64,000 nt of DNA, from contig CP136068.1 in assembly GCA_032622095.1 (NCBI GenBank), positions 50,214,443-50,278,442 of the forward strand, read 5' to 3'. Positions 34,805 to 46,411 of this stretch are shown here, piece after piece. The translations under genes were made by a program, and so were the position numbers. Every line of letters begins with the position of its first letter. The stretch's first letter is position 1. This DNA comes from Siphonodentalium dalli (taxonomy: Eukaryota > Mollusca > Scaphopoda > Gadilida > Siphonodentaliidae). The notes below the pieces were generated by a model. That model was not told the DNA's origin, did not search any database, and saw only the letters and a program-made list of their open reading frames with translations.

Positions 34805-37800
34805 CATAATAAACTTCAAGTAATAAGGTAACTACTCGTCAATGCTGCTTGAATACATAAATGATTAATAAGGTAACAACTACCCGTCAATGATCGACGT
34901 CTTAATATAGAAAGGTTTAATAAGGTAACTAACTACACGGCAATGATACTTAGTATAGAAAGGTTAATAATTTAACTTGTCAATGATGCTTTAATATAGA
35001 AAGGTTAATGAGGTAACTACCCGTCAATAATGCTTTAGTATAGAAATGGTTACTAAGGTAACTAACTACATGTCAATGATGCTTTAATAAAGAAAGGGTT
35101 AATAAGAAAAAGTTCTACACGTCAATGATGCTTTAATATAGAAAGGGCTAATAGGGTAACTACACGTCAATGATGTTTTAATATAGAAAGGGTTAATATG
35201 GTAATTACACGCCAATGGTGCTTTAATATAGAAAGGGTTAATATGGTAACTACCGTTCATGATGCTTTAATATAGAACTGGCTAATATGATAATTACATG
35301 TTAATGATGCTTTATTGTAGAAAGGGTTAATAATGTAACTAATCACCAATGATACTCATTATAAAAAGGGTTAATACGGTAACTACCTGTCAATTATTGC
35401 TTCAATGTAGAAAGGGTTAATAAGGTAATTACACACCAATGGTGCTTTAATATAGAAAGGGTTAATATGGTAACTATCAGTCAATGATGCTTTAATATAG
35501 AAAGTGTTATAATATGGTAACTGCACGTCAATGATTCTTTGATACAAAAATGGTTAATAAGGTAATTACCCGTCAATGGCGCTTTAATATAGAAATGGTT
35601 TATAATGTAACTACTCACCAATGATACTTAGTATAGAAAGGCTTGTTTAATGTAACTACCTGTCAATTCATGCTTTAATATAGAAAGGGTTAATAAGATA
35701 ACTACACGCCAATGATACTTTAGTATAGAAAGGGTTAGTAAGGTAACTACACGACAATGATACTTTAGTATATAGAGGGTTAATTAGGCAACAACCCGTC
35801 AACGATGCTTTAATATAGAAATGGTTAACATGTTAACTACACGTCAATGATATTTTAATAAAGAAAGGGCTAATAAGGTAATTACATGTCAATGCTGCTT
35901 TAATACAGAAATGGTTAATAAGGTAACTTCACGTCAATGATGCTTTAATATAGAAAGGGTTAATAATGTAACTACTCACCAAATGATACTTAGTATAGAA
36001 CGGGTTAATAAGATAACTACCCGGCAATAATGATGCTTTAATATAGAAAGGATTATAATAAGGTAACTACACGTCAATGATGCTTTAATACATAAATGGT
36101 TAATAAGGTAACTACCCGCCAATGGCGCTTTAATATAGAAATGGTTAATAATGCAACTACTCACCAATGATACTTAGTATAGAAAGGGTTAATAAGGTAA
36201 CTACCTGTCAATTAATGCTTTAATATAGAAAGGGTTAATAAGGTAACTACACGACAATGGTACTTTAGTATATACAGGGCTAACAAGGCATGCAACTACC
36301 CGTCAATGGTGCTTTAATATGGAAAGAGTTAACATGGTAACTACACGTCAATGATATTTTAATATAGAAAGGGTTAATAAGGTAATTACACGCCAATGGT
36401 GCTTTAATATAGAAAGGGTTAATATGGTAACTACCGTTCATGATGCTTTAATATAGAACTGGCTAATATGATAATTACATGTTAATGATGCTTTATTGTA
36501 GAAAGGGTTAATAATGTAACTAATCACCAATGATACTCATTATAAAAAGGGTTAATACGGTAACTACCTGTCAATTATTGCTTCAATGTAGAAAGGGTTA
36601 ATAAGGTAATTACACACCAATGGTGCTTTAATATAGAAAGGGTTAATATGGTAACTATCAGTCAATGATGCTTTAATATAGAAAGTGTTATAATATGGTA
36701 ACTGCACGTCAATGATTCTTTGATACAAAAATGGTTAATAAGGTAATTACCCGTCAATGGCGCTTTAATATAGAAATGGTTTATAATGTAACTACTCACC
36801 AATGATACTTAGTATAGAAAGGCTTGTTTAATGTAACTACCTGTCAATTCATGCTTTAATATAGAAAGGGTTAATAAGATAACTACACGCCAATGATACT
36901 TTAGTATAGAAAGGGTTAGTAAGGTAACTACACGACAATGATACTTTAGTATATAGAGGGTTAATTAGGCAACAACCCGTCAACGATGCTTTAATATAGA
37001 AATGGTTAACATGTTAACTACACGTCAATGATATTTTAATAAAGAAAGGGCTAATAAGGTAACTACATGTCAATGCTGCTTTAATACAGAAATGGTTAAT
37101 AAGGTAACTTCACGTCAATGATGCTTTAATATAGAAAGGGTTAATAATGTAACTACTCACCAAATGATACTTAGTATAGAACGGGTTAATAAGATAACTA
37201 CCCGGCAATAATGATGCTTTAATATAGAAAGGATTATAATAAGGTAACTACACGTCAATGATGCTTTAATACATAAATGGTTAATAAGGTAACTACCCGC
37301 CAATGGCGCTTTAATATAGAAAGGGTTAATAATGCAACTACTCACCAATGATACTTAGTATAGAAAGGGTTAATAAGGTAACTACCTGTCAATTAATGCT
37401 TTAATATAGAAAGGGTTAATAAGGTAACTACGCGACAATGGTACTTTAGTATATACAGGGCTAACAAGGCATGCAACTACCCGTCAATGGTGCTTTAATA
37501 TGGAAAGAGTTAACATGGTAACTACACGTCAATGATATTTTAATATAGAAAGGGTTAATAAGGTAACTACACATCAATGATGCTTTAATACAGAAAGGGT
37601 TAATAAGGTAACTTCACGTCAATGATGCTTTAATATAGAAAGGGTTAATATGGTAACTACTCACCAATGATACTTTGTATAGAACGGGTTAATAATGTAA
37701 CTACCCGGCAATAATGCTTTAATATAGAATTGGTTAATATGGTAACTACACGTCAATGATGCTTTAATATAGAAATGGTTATAATAAGGTAACTACACGT

Positions 37801-38345
37801 CAATGATGCTTTAATACAAAAAAATGGTTAATAAGGTAACTACCAGTCAATGGCGCTTTAGTATAGAAAGGGTTAATAATGCAACTACTCACCAATAATA
37901 TTTAGTATAGAAAGGGTTAATAAGGGAACTACTTGTCAATTAATGCTTTAATATAGAAAGGGTTAATAAGGTAACTATATACGACAATGATACTTTGGTA
38001 TATACAGAGTTAATAAGGCAACTAGCCGTCAATGATGCTATAATATAGAAATGGTTAACATTGTAACTACACATCAATGATATTTTAATATAGAAAGGGT
38101 TAATAAGGTAACTACACGTCAATGATGCTTTAATAAAGAAAGGGTTAATAAGGTAACTTCACATCAATGGTGCTTTACTATAGAAAGGGTTAATAATGTA
38201 ACTACTCACCAATTTTACTTAGTCTAGAAAGGGTTAATAAGGTAACTACCTGTCAATTAATGATTTAATATAGAATGGTTAATAAGGTAACTACACGCCA
38301 ATGGTGCTGTAATATAGAAAGGGTTAATAAGGTGACTTCAATGCA
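34805..38345. repeat. 45-bp satellite, about 78 units, with 1181-bp higher-order repeat
   Basis: The unit runs GTAACTACACGTCAATGATG, CTTTAATATAGAAAGGGTTA, ATAAG. About 78 variant units fill 3.5 kb. The block 35200-36380 is repeated almost exactly at 36381-37560, offset by 1181 bp (about 26 units), including rare variants such as ACTACCGTTCATGATG. The minus-strand ORFs are read-through of the repeat. Confidence 0.95.
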
Positions 38346-38359
38346 GATTATACAGTTTA

Positions 38360-38667
38360 ACAAAATACCACAGGTATATATATCCGGGTGAACACTGCAG
38401 TAAATACCTGGGCGAAACCCTGGTGTAAATACCTGGGTGTAAATACCCGGGTGTGACAGCGTCTTTCTAAATTATATCCGTAAAAACCCGGGTAAACTGG
38501 GGTTTATACCTAACATATATAGAAAACACCAGGGTAAATCTATATAAATCCCTGATTTACCTGGGTGTAACCTGGGTGTGACCTGGGTGGAACCATGGTA
38601 AAACCTATATGTACCGGGGTATACCTAGGTAAACACCAAGATTTACCCAGGTACATTTTTATATGGG
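38360..38667. repeat. Subterminal ACCTGGGT repeats, right end of 13.7 kb segment
   Basis: TACCTGGGYG and AAACCCTGG words recur at irregular spacing in both orientations up to the terminal 27-bp inverted repeat (38641-38667). They mirror the composition of the left end. Confidence 0.75.
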
Positions 38668-39367
38668 CTGAGTCCTTGCCCCCATAACACTCATACTGAG
38701 CCCTTGCCCTCATAACACTCATACTGAGTCCTTGCCCCATAACACTCATACTGAGTCCGTGCCTCCATAACACTCATACTGAGTCCGTGCCTCCATTACA
38801 CTCATACTGAGTCCTTGCCCCATAACACTCATACTGAGTCCGTGCCTCCATAACACTCATACTGAGTCCGTGCCTCCATAACACTCATACTGAGTCCGTG
38901 CCTCCATAACACTCATACTGAGTCCGTGCCTCCATGACACTCATACTGAGTCCGTGCCCCCATAACACTCATACTGAGTCCGTGCCTACATAACACTCAT
39001 ACTGAGTCCGTGCCTCCATAACACTCATACTGAGTCCGTGCCTCCATAACACTCATACTGAGTCCGTGCCTACATAACACTCATACTGAATCCGTGCCTA
39101 CATAACACTCATACTGAGTCCGTGCCTCCATAACACTCATACTGAGTCCGTGCCCCCATAACACTCATACTGAGTCCGTGCCTACATAACACTCATACTG
39201 AGTCCGTGCCTACATAACACTCATACTGAGTCCGTGCCTCCATAACACTCATACTGAGTCCGTGCCTCCATAACACTCATACTGAGTCCGTGCCCACATA
39301 ACACTCATACTGAGTCCGTGCCTCCATAACACTCATACTGAGTCCGTGCCTCCATAACACTCATACT
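38668..39367. repeat. 28-bp minisatellite, right block
   Basis: About 25 more units of the repeat at 24329-24954 in the same orientation. The first units next to the insert have CCTTGCC, the same variant that is common at the right edge of the left block. Confidence 0.95.
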
Positions 39368-40680
39368 ATTAAATTAAAAATAGAACATTAATTTTGCATC
39401 GGTCAACACTGATTATGAATCTATATATATTAAAACGGAATTGTCTCTCATTGAATCCAAGAACGACTATTGGTTTGAAACTGGAGACTATTGGTTTGAA
39501 ATAGATTGTAATTGTTTTCACATACCACCATTAACTTTTATTTCATGTAATTTCCGACCGAATGGCCGCCCATAATGCTACATATAACAATCCCGAAATA
39601 ATAATTCGCCATCGAGTGGCAACACAAAGGATCGTAGCTCTGAATATCAACATCATATCAGGAAGCAGTAAACTCTATATGAACGAATGTTTGTAGGAGC
39701 TGGTGATAGTAAAGTTTTATGTATCAAGATCAATGTTTTCTGAGATTTTGTCATTATGGTTTTCCCTACCCCATGTTCCGATATTAAAATTTGGAGTCAG
39801 TTTACAGAAACATGAGTGAAATCCAGTGACATTCATTGACATATCCAATGTAACGCTATTATTTCAACACTAAGAGGTTTAGGGTAAACGAACATTGCTT
39901 TTACTATTTATACACAAACACCTTTAAAAATGGACAAAAACGCCCCAAAATCGCATTTTTAGAAAAAGGTTAATACAAAGGATTCTTTGGGCCATAAGTT
40001 GATTTTCTACACAATGTGTTTGTAAATTCCTTCAGAGTGTGTGTAACCATGTATACTTAAGTTATGAGAAATACAGGGAAAATAACTCGAAAAATACTGA
40101 ACTTATCTGGGAAAAGTTTTCTGTTCTGTATTCAGGATTGTCAACGCACTTTACAAAATGGATATACAAATGGAAGGCCTTGTGAAATATTTGTTTTTTT
40201 CAATTTTGTTGAAAAGCCATAAATTGAGTATTTTACCAAATTTTGACAAATTTATTTCACAAATTTCATCAATTTCGCCTTTCTTGGTTTTTTTTTTTGT
40301 TAGTATCTTGCTTGTGATGGGTTAATGTACTTATTCCCAAGGAGAAACGTTCGTTGCAATTAGTTTGAGAGGAAACCACAAATGCACTGGACTTTTAAAG
40401 TTCCGGTTTTGCCATCGATATGATTGCTCTAAGCTCTTACGTCACTGGCGTGCCGGTAACACACGTGTGTCTTGCTAAATCATGAGGCCGAATTGAGGGG
40501 GTAATTGTGTGATAAATATATATATTAAATTTATAATACTTTCCAAATATACGTGATTAATTCTTGTAAAATAGTTCATGGGGGATCTGATGCATGTATC
40601 TTCTTGTCTTGTTATTATTGATGTCGACAACGTATGGGTAATCGTGCGTAGTTAGATGTTTTCGCTACGCCATCTACGAG
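39368..40680. other. No gene recognised
   Basis: Unique AT-rich sequence. No open frame with splice sites and no repeat shared with the rest of the window was seen. Confidence 0.45.
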
Positions 40681-40683
40681 ATT

Positions 40684-41366
40684 GGCTGCGGACACATGTA
40701 CCACAGTAGCGATGGCATAGTAGGTGTGATAATTTATTATGATGGAGATTGGTGACAATTGGTCGTCATAATTAATATGCCATAGCTAGCTATGTCGCCC
40801 GCAGCATATTCGCACAATGAGTCGTCCAAAGTTCGTTACAATCAGTCTTTTTCTTGTTTTTGTCCTTATATAGTTCGCGTTGTTTATCCAGATACTTTCC
40901 ATTAGCTGCATTTCCTCCAACACTTCCCACGCAGCTTCATCGGCCCACATGATAATGTTAGCGGAATTATGCATAACAACATAAAAGAAAAAACGCAATT
41001 GGGGAACCATGAAATTGATATAAGTAGATCAACATGCATTGAGATCATATCAATAAAACTTACAATATACGTGCATGATATGTGAGTAAATGAGGGATTG
41101 CCACAGGTAAACACAATTCTGGACGATCGGTCGTGCAATTATATATATTGTAGATAATACAATGTAGCAAATCGTAATGAGTAGATATGAACCTTGGTGA
41201 GACGCAATGGGTTAATTGGTCCAGTCGACTCATTGTGCGGAAACTCGGCGGGGAACATGGCTAGATTTGGCATATCAATTATGACGACCAATTGTCACCA
41301 ATCTCCTCCATAATAAATTGTCACACCTACTATGCCATCGCTACTGTGATACGTGTGTCCGCGGCC
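40684..41366. mobile_element. Harbinger-like element with long TIRs and coding remnant
   Basis: ATT at 40681-40683 and 41367-41369 flanks inverted arms of about 150 bp, beginning GGCTGCGGACACATGTACCA and ending TACGTGTGTCCGCGGCC. A 3-bp duplication and GG ends fit PIF/Harbinger. Between the arms, around 40786-40935 on the minus strand, one frame reads YLDKQRELYKDKNKKKTD and another MWADEAAWEVLEEMQL. The lysine-rich frame recalls MADF/Myb-SANT-like proteins of Harbinger elements but is too short to assign. Confidence 0.65.
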
Positions 41367-41752
41367 ATTAAACAGTTAGGCACAGACTGTACAGCAATAT
41401 TCTATTCAACCCGCCAATTGAGGACAGTGGTCTGAGGCTTGATGATATGTGACTTTATGACACAACATAACTGATTGGCCGAGTGTCTGTGTCGCTAAGG
41501 ACATGGCCTACGTCGCAGTGTTAACAAATTCACAGAAATCCACCTGCTTGGGTATAAAATCGATTTCTCAGCAAATATGTCAATTTCAAAGTTGAAATTT
41601 TCACAAACTATCCACCGATATTTTTTCTGGCTGGCTATTGTCTTGAAATAATTTTTTGAACCGGCATTTATATGAAAAAAATGACATTTGAAACACTGTT
41701 AGTACTGACCCTAGAAAAGAAAATTGAGTATAGATATATTCTAATCCATCAA

Positions 41753-41945
41753 TGGTAATAAATAGAGGATATCCACACTTTTTCAGTGGATATGGGTTAT
41801 ATCTCATGAGTGATGACAAAGTATTGAATTTCCACGAGTGGCTTTAGCCACGAGTGGAAATTCAAATGTTTTGTCATCACGAATGAGATTTAACCCATAT
41901 CCACTGAAAAGGTGTGGATATTCTGTTTATTATATACTTTAGTTA
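41753..41945. mobile_element. Palindromic MITE centred on CCACGAGTGG
   Basis: GATATCCACAC and TTCAGTGGATATGGGTTATA on the left are mirrored by TTTAACCCATATCCACTGAA and GTGTGGATATTC on the right. The centre near 41845 is CCACGAGTGGCTTTAGCCAC. No target duplication was resolved. Confidence 0.65.
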
Positions 41946-42230
41946 CTTGCCTATGGCCTCCAATGAATGTCAATACATCAGAAATTTCAAGCTGATATCA
42001 CTCACTAGTGGGATATCACTTATATCTCACTGCTAAAACCTTATAATTCATGGGCAAGTATATAATAAACTATGATATACAAACTATATCACTGGGTCCT
42101 TCACATCCTGGTAAAACACAAAACAGACAAGAACACACAATTTATAAGACATTATGGTGTTCATAAATATATACAAATTCCATTTGCAACTTGAAGAGAA
42201 CTATTTTCAATGTATGGTGAGCCGATTTAA

Positions 42231-42697
42231 CCCTTTCAGTGCCAAGTCCGATTTTTGTATCAACCCATATACCCTGTGCCAATGCATTCTCTTATATATG
42301 CGAGTCGATCATTTGTCTCCTCTCATATATAAGAGAATGCATAGGCCTAACAATTTTTCATCATTTGTTATTATTTAAAAAAAAAATTAAAATTTTAATA
42401 ATTTTTTCTTATATTATTTCATCTTATTTTGTAGGTTTAGTGCCAGGGTTTTTTACGTTTTTCATGGGCATCAAAATTATTACTATGAATACTTGGTGAT
42501 AGTTTTGAGTTATAACATGCCCCTAAGGTTTTATCCAGTTTGTTTTTAAATTCGCTATAGCATGCTTAGGCATACCCAAAACAAATTCAACCCAAAAAAA
42601 TCTTAAAACAAAAACAACATTTATTTTATTTTTTTTAGGGCCGATTTTACAGACCGTAAATTAGGGCCGATGAGATCGGCCCCTGGCACTGAAAGGG
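42231..42697. mobile_element. PiggyBac-like MITE with AGAGAATGCAT palindrome
   Basis: TTAA at 42227-42230 and 42698-42701 flanks a 467-bp element with ends CCCTTTCAGTGCCA and TGGCACTGAAAGGG. An internal hairpin at 42285-42345 uses the arm CCAATGCATTCTCTTATATA. The ORFs at 42154-42499 fall within it and are not genes. Confidence 0.8.
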
Positions 42698-42701
42698 TTA
42701 A

Positions 42702-43990
42702 AACAGCTAGGTGTTTTTGTCTGGTATTCTCTGATTTAGGCTCATGGTCAGTCACCTGATTTATTTGTGTTTTGACCAATGCAGCCTGTCATATTTACTA
42801 AACCTCAATGTTTTCTATTAAATCATTTTAGAAAATGGTATGCACCAATAATAATTTATTTTATATTTTAAACTGCGTGTGCGTATGCAAACTGGAAAAA
42901 TATCCTGTTTTGGTTGTGAAATAAAAATTACTATGGCTGAAACCCAATTTCCTGACTTGTGTTGTGGGTTGTGTTTGCAAACTGACTGTTAATTTGAAAA
43001 AGTTCGCTAAGACAGTTTGTATTCCTCCCTTCTCATCCTGATTAGTTTATAACATGCTCAATCAGATAATACTGTGTTTATGTTGGACATTCTCAAACAC
43101 AATATCTTTGATCGCCATGCATTTATTTATTTTGTTCGTAAAAGTGAAATAACACGAGAAAGCTATTTTTTGTATGAGTCACGTGGTCACGGTGGTAGTC
43201 GTAAAAAAGAGTGCAATACTATTAGATTCATAATATGTTTACTAGCTATTTTCGACGCAAACATCTCTATTTTAATTTGTGAAAACCTACAACCAGTGAT
43301 CATTATCGAGAAGATGTCAGAAATCTTTGTATTATATATTGCGCAACAATCGTAAAAAGGCCAGATTCCTGATGAGGCAATTATTTATGTCAACACGGAA
43401 GTGAAACAAATAAAACTACTTCTGCAAGAACGTGTCTGCATTGACAAAATGATCGAACCAATGAAAATATCTGGTTGCTTTATTCCGGCAATCACACTAT
43501 GGGACGCTCTTTATTGCTCATATTAGCCCCATTAAGTCGTCTGAAGTCAACGGCATCTAACTATTGACACTCCATGGGTCAATTTACCCCCATGTTTCAA
43601 TTTTCACCGACCAGTTGCAACCATTTTGGTTATATAATTGATTATTTTTATTTAATCAATAATTATTGCCATTTTAAGACATCAGTTGTTAACGGGGCAT
43701 ATCTAATACAATGTTCTGGATCAACTTACTTCTATATACAAATTGTCAGCTCCGATAGTCCAGCCGTTTCTGTATAAACGATGAGTGCGCGCCAGTAGAT
43801 AAAAGCCAACTGCGTGAGCCTTTCAAGTTTGACACAGCGTGTCGCAAGTAGTCCCTCACGTGACGTCCACGAGCGAACACTTACTATTCAGACTGCATAA
43901 TTATGATGGAATAATAAATCGGCATGAAGTTACGGGCGGCTATCACTCACTTTTCGGCACCGTGCTCAGTGAATTAGCGGCGATCTACTC
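42702..43990. other. No gene recognised
   Basis: The largest plus ORF (43074-43355, 93 codons) has no motif or splice context. Near 43860 CACGTGACGTCC combines an E-box with a half CRE. Confidence 0.35.
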
Positions 43991-43994
43991 TCTA

Positions 43995-44435
43995 AAAAAC
44001 ACTGTGTAGAAACGCTACACACTTTGTACACATATATGTGTAACATCTGCTCTCCAACAATTATGTGTAGAAACTGTAGAGCAATTTTGGTACACACAAT
44101 ATGTGTAGCTCTATACACACATGTATGTGTATAGAGCAATTTTTGGTACACACAATATGTGTAGCTCTATACACACATGTATGTGTAGTCGCTATACACT
44201 TGTGTGTAGTAAACAGTTGGTAGACAGTTACTACACAGTTAGTACACAGATAATACACAGTTAGTGTGTACTTTATTTATACACATTTGTGTACATAGTA
44301 CACAGTAGTGTGTACTTTATTTATACACATCTGTGTAACAACCTACACAATTTTGTAGTATATAGTACCCAGTATTGTGCATATTTGGTACACACACTGT
44401 GTACCAACTAATCTATACACTTTATGTGTAATAAA
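43995..44435. repeat. TACACA/TGTGTA dyad-rich block
   Basis: GTGTAGCTCTATACACACAT occurs twice (about 44105 and 44160), and TACACA and TGTGTA words alternate throughout, giving many short palindromes such as TACACATATATGTGTA. A smaller block of the same kind lies at 59990-60100. Confidence 0.75.
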
Positions 44436-44733
44436 TTTACATGCATTCTTTTTGCAAATATTGGACATTTTTGGGTGATGTAGCAACTGTAATGTCGAAT
44501 CAGAATTGCATGGTTGAGGCCACTGAATTTAGGCCATCACAGTAAGAATGTTTGATATTGAAAGCCATAATTATTACTTATTTTTTTTTATTAGCCAAAA
44601 CAAATCATGAAAAACATGCTATCATATGTTATATATGCTGAATGGACCTCATATTACATTGGCATTTACATGTACTGGTATAATAAATTTGCAATGACAA
44701 TGAAATGGGCAAGAAAAGTTTAACTCACTATTT

Positions 44734-45251
44734 ATCTAACTTTTCCGGTTCAATATAATTGTTTAATTGCCAATTTATTTTACAGGCAAATGACAATGCC
44801 AACTATGGGTGATGTTCGATCAATTAAGTGTACTGGATGTATATCTAATGGCACATTCCTCGGGATTTTATTCTGGGTAACATTTTTCTGACAATGCTGT
44901 GTTTTCTCAACAAAATTTATCAATATGATACTTTCATTCTCAGTTTTTGAAGCCACTTCTTCAATTGACAGGGCACGAGGATCTTCGGATTGACTCCAAG
45001 CCACCTCTCCCATGTCAATGACATGAAGATCTTTCAAAAACTGATAATGAAAGTATCATATTGATAAATTTTGTTGAGAAAACACAGCATTGTCAGAAAA
45101 ATGTTACCCAGAATAAAATCCCGAGGAATGTGCTATTAGATATACATCCAGTACGCTTAATTGATCGAACATCACCCATAGTTGGCATTGTCATTTGCCT
45201 GTAAAATAAATTGGCAATTAAACAATTATATTGAACCGGAAAAGTTAGATG
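44734..45251. repeat. Near-perfect inverted duplication, about 219-bp arms
   Basis: The arms 44734-44952 and 45031-45251 are complementary, with only about three differences noticed (for example AAGTGTACTGG against AAGCGTACTGG). The loop of about 80 bp is the first of three exon-like repeats. The arms continue a few bases into that exon's ends. Confidence 0.9.
44957..45040 (-). CDS. Exon-like 84-nt repeat, copy 1
   Basis: Minus strand: acceptor TACTTTCATTATCAG, then 28 codons including VIDMGEVAWSQSEDP, then a GTGGCT donor-like sequence. Its length is a multiple of three, so copies can be spliced in tandem or alternatively. It is the spacer of the inverted duplication. The product is unknown; copies 2 and 3 support it. 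Confidence 0.5.
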
Positions 45252-45304
45252 CAGTCAAGTTTATATTTTAATTGCTTGCATCCAGGATAAGGCATCGAAG
45301 TCAC

Positions 45305-45388
45305 CTCTTCAATTGACAGGGTATGAGGATCTTTAGAATGACTCCAAGTCACCTCTCCCTTGTCAATGACAAGAGGATTTTTCAAAAA
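45305..45388 (-). CDS. Exon-like 84-nt repeat, copy 2
   Basis: Minus strand: acceptor TTTTCATGCTCACTCAG, 28 open codons including VIDKGEVTWSHSKDP and LSIEE, then GTGACT. Flanking sequence on both sides is related to copy 1 but clearly more diverged than the 84-nt core. Confidence 0.5.
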
Positions 45389-45656
45389 CTGAGTGAGCAT
45401 GAAAATATCATTTTGATAAGTTTTGACAAGAGGACACAACACTCTCCAAAAAGTATCAACCCATTAGTTATCATATACATGTATAACGGATTTGTGGAAT
45501 GGAACTAACTTCAGAGAAAGTTGGCATTGAAATTCATATATACCGGTACAATAAAATGGCAATGACAATACAAACAATGCTATTATGAATAGAGTTACAT
45601 GCATGTTACATGCATTTTAATAATTGCTCTTATTCTGGAGTCAGCATCGAAGTCAC

Positions 45657-45740
45657 CTCTTCAATTGACAGGGCATGAGGATCTTTGGAATGATTCCAAG
45701 CCACTTCTCCCGCATCAATGACATGAGGATTTTTCGAAAA
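45657..45740 (-). CDS. Exon-like 84-nt repeat, copy 3
   Basis: Minus strand: acceptor TTTAATATATGCTCAG, 28 open codons including VIDAGEVAWNHSKDP and LSIEE, then GTGACT. The spacing of 352 bp to copy 2 and 348 bp between copies 2 and 1 shows a regular tandem duplication. No upstream first exon was identified. Confidence 0.5.
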
Positions 45741-45744
45741 CTGA

Positions 45745-46287
45745 GCATATATTAAATTTATCGTTTTTATCTGTTTTGAACTTTTGACGAGACAGCACTG
45801 TCAGATAAGTACTGTTAAAATTTACGAAAGAAGTTACAAGTAAAAGTGGGACCAGCAATTTCTGTTGCGTTACATATACTGTAGTTAGGATACCACCAGT
45901 CATTGAACAGGAATCACTTCTCTATTACTTTCATGGTGTATCATGGCAATTAAGATTCAGTATCAATGCTTACATGTACATTACAATTCAGAAGCAGAAT
46001 ACACAGAACACTGATAAGGTGTCATCACACCAAACACCAAGATAAAATATGGTCTCTTTGATGTTATTTAATTGTACACCCCACTGACTTATCCTATTTT
46101 CAGTAGATAAATAAACCCATATTATATTAAACTGACATCGTTTTTCAATACAATGTTACCACCATTACTTTGATAGAGGAAAGTTTATTCTCAAAGAGTA
46201 TAATTATTTTACATGAACTTTATTTTAATGGTATATAACTACATATCCAACAAATGAAGCTGAAAATTCATATTTCATGTGCTGCAG
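45745..46287. other. No gene recognised
   Basis: Flank of the exon-like repeats; partly related to the spacers between them (CTTTTGACGAGACAGCACTG). Otherwise nothing seen. Confidence 0.35.
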
Positions 46288-46411
46288 GAGCCTTCAAACT
46301 CTGGTTGACACTACAGTAACAGTTGAGGCACAAGCAGACATGTTCACTGGAGAAATGTTATTAGATAGTCCACTTCAGCTGTTTCAGTCAGTTAATAAAT
46401 TAGAGGAATAA
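46288..46411 (+). CDS. Candidate terminal exon, plus strand
   Basis: An acceptor CATATTTCATGTGCTGCAG is followed by one base and 40 open codons (including VEAQADMFTGEMLLDSP) to TAA at 46409-46411. An AATAAA lies near 46789. The peptide looks protein-like and acidic, but no upstream plus-strand exon was found. The neighbouring candidates are on the other strand, so this could be chance. Confidence 0.35.

Larger units (their letters stand above)
24955..38667. mobile_element. 13.7 kb segment with perfect 27-bp inverted termini
   Basis: The left end begins CCCATATAAAAATGTACC and the right end is its exact complement over 27 of 27 bases. Both ends abut the 28-bp minisatellite in one orientation: CATACT on the left, CTGAGTCC on the right. 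This restores the unit word CATACTGAGTCC with a 2-bp CT duplication. Both subterminal zones (24955-25740 and 38360-38640) are packed with ACCCAGGT/ACCTGGGT words. The interior holds a four-exon gene, four MITEs and a 45-bp satellite. No transposase was recognised. Known DNA transposons with subterminal repeats (for example CACTA-type) share the architecture, but the termini do not identify a family. Confidence 0.65.

Noticed and set aside
42285-42345. AATGCATTCTCTTATATATGCGAG hairpins considered as tRNA or microRNA genes
   Set aside because: They recur inside every piggyBac-like copy and lack A/B boxes or a tRNA fold, so they are parts of the MITE.
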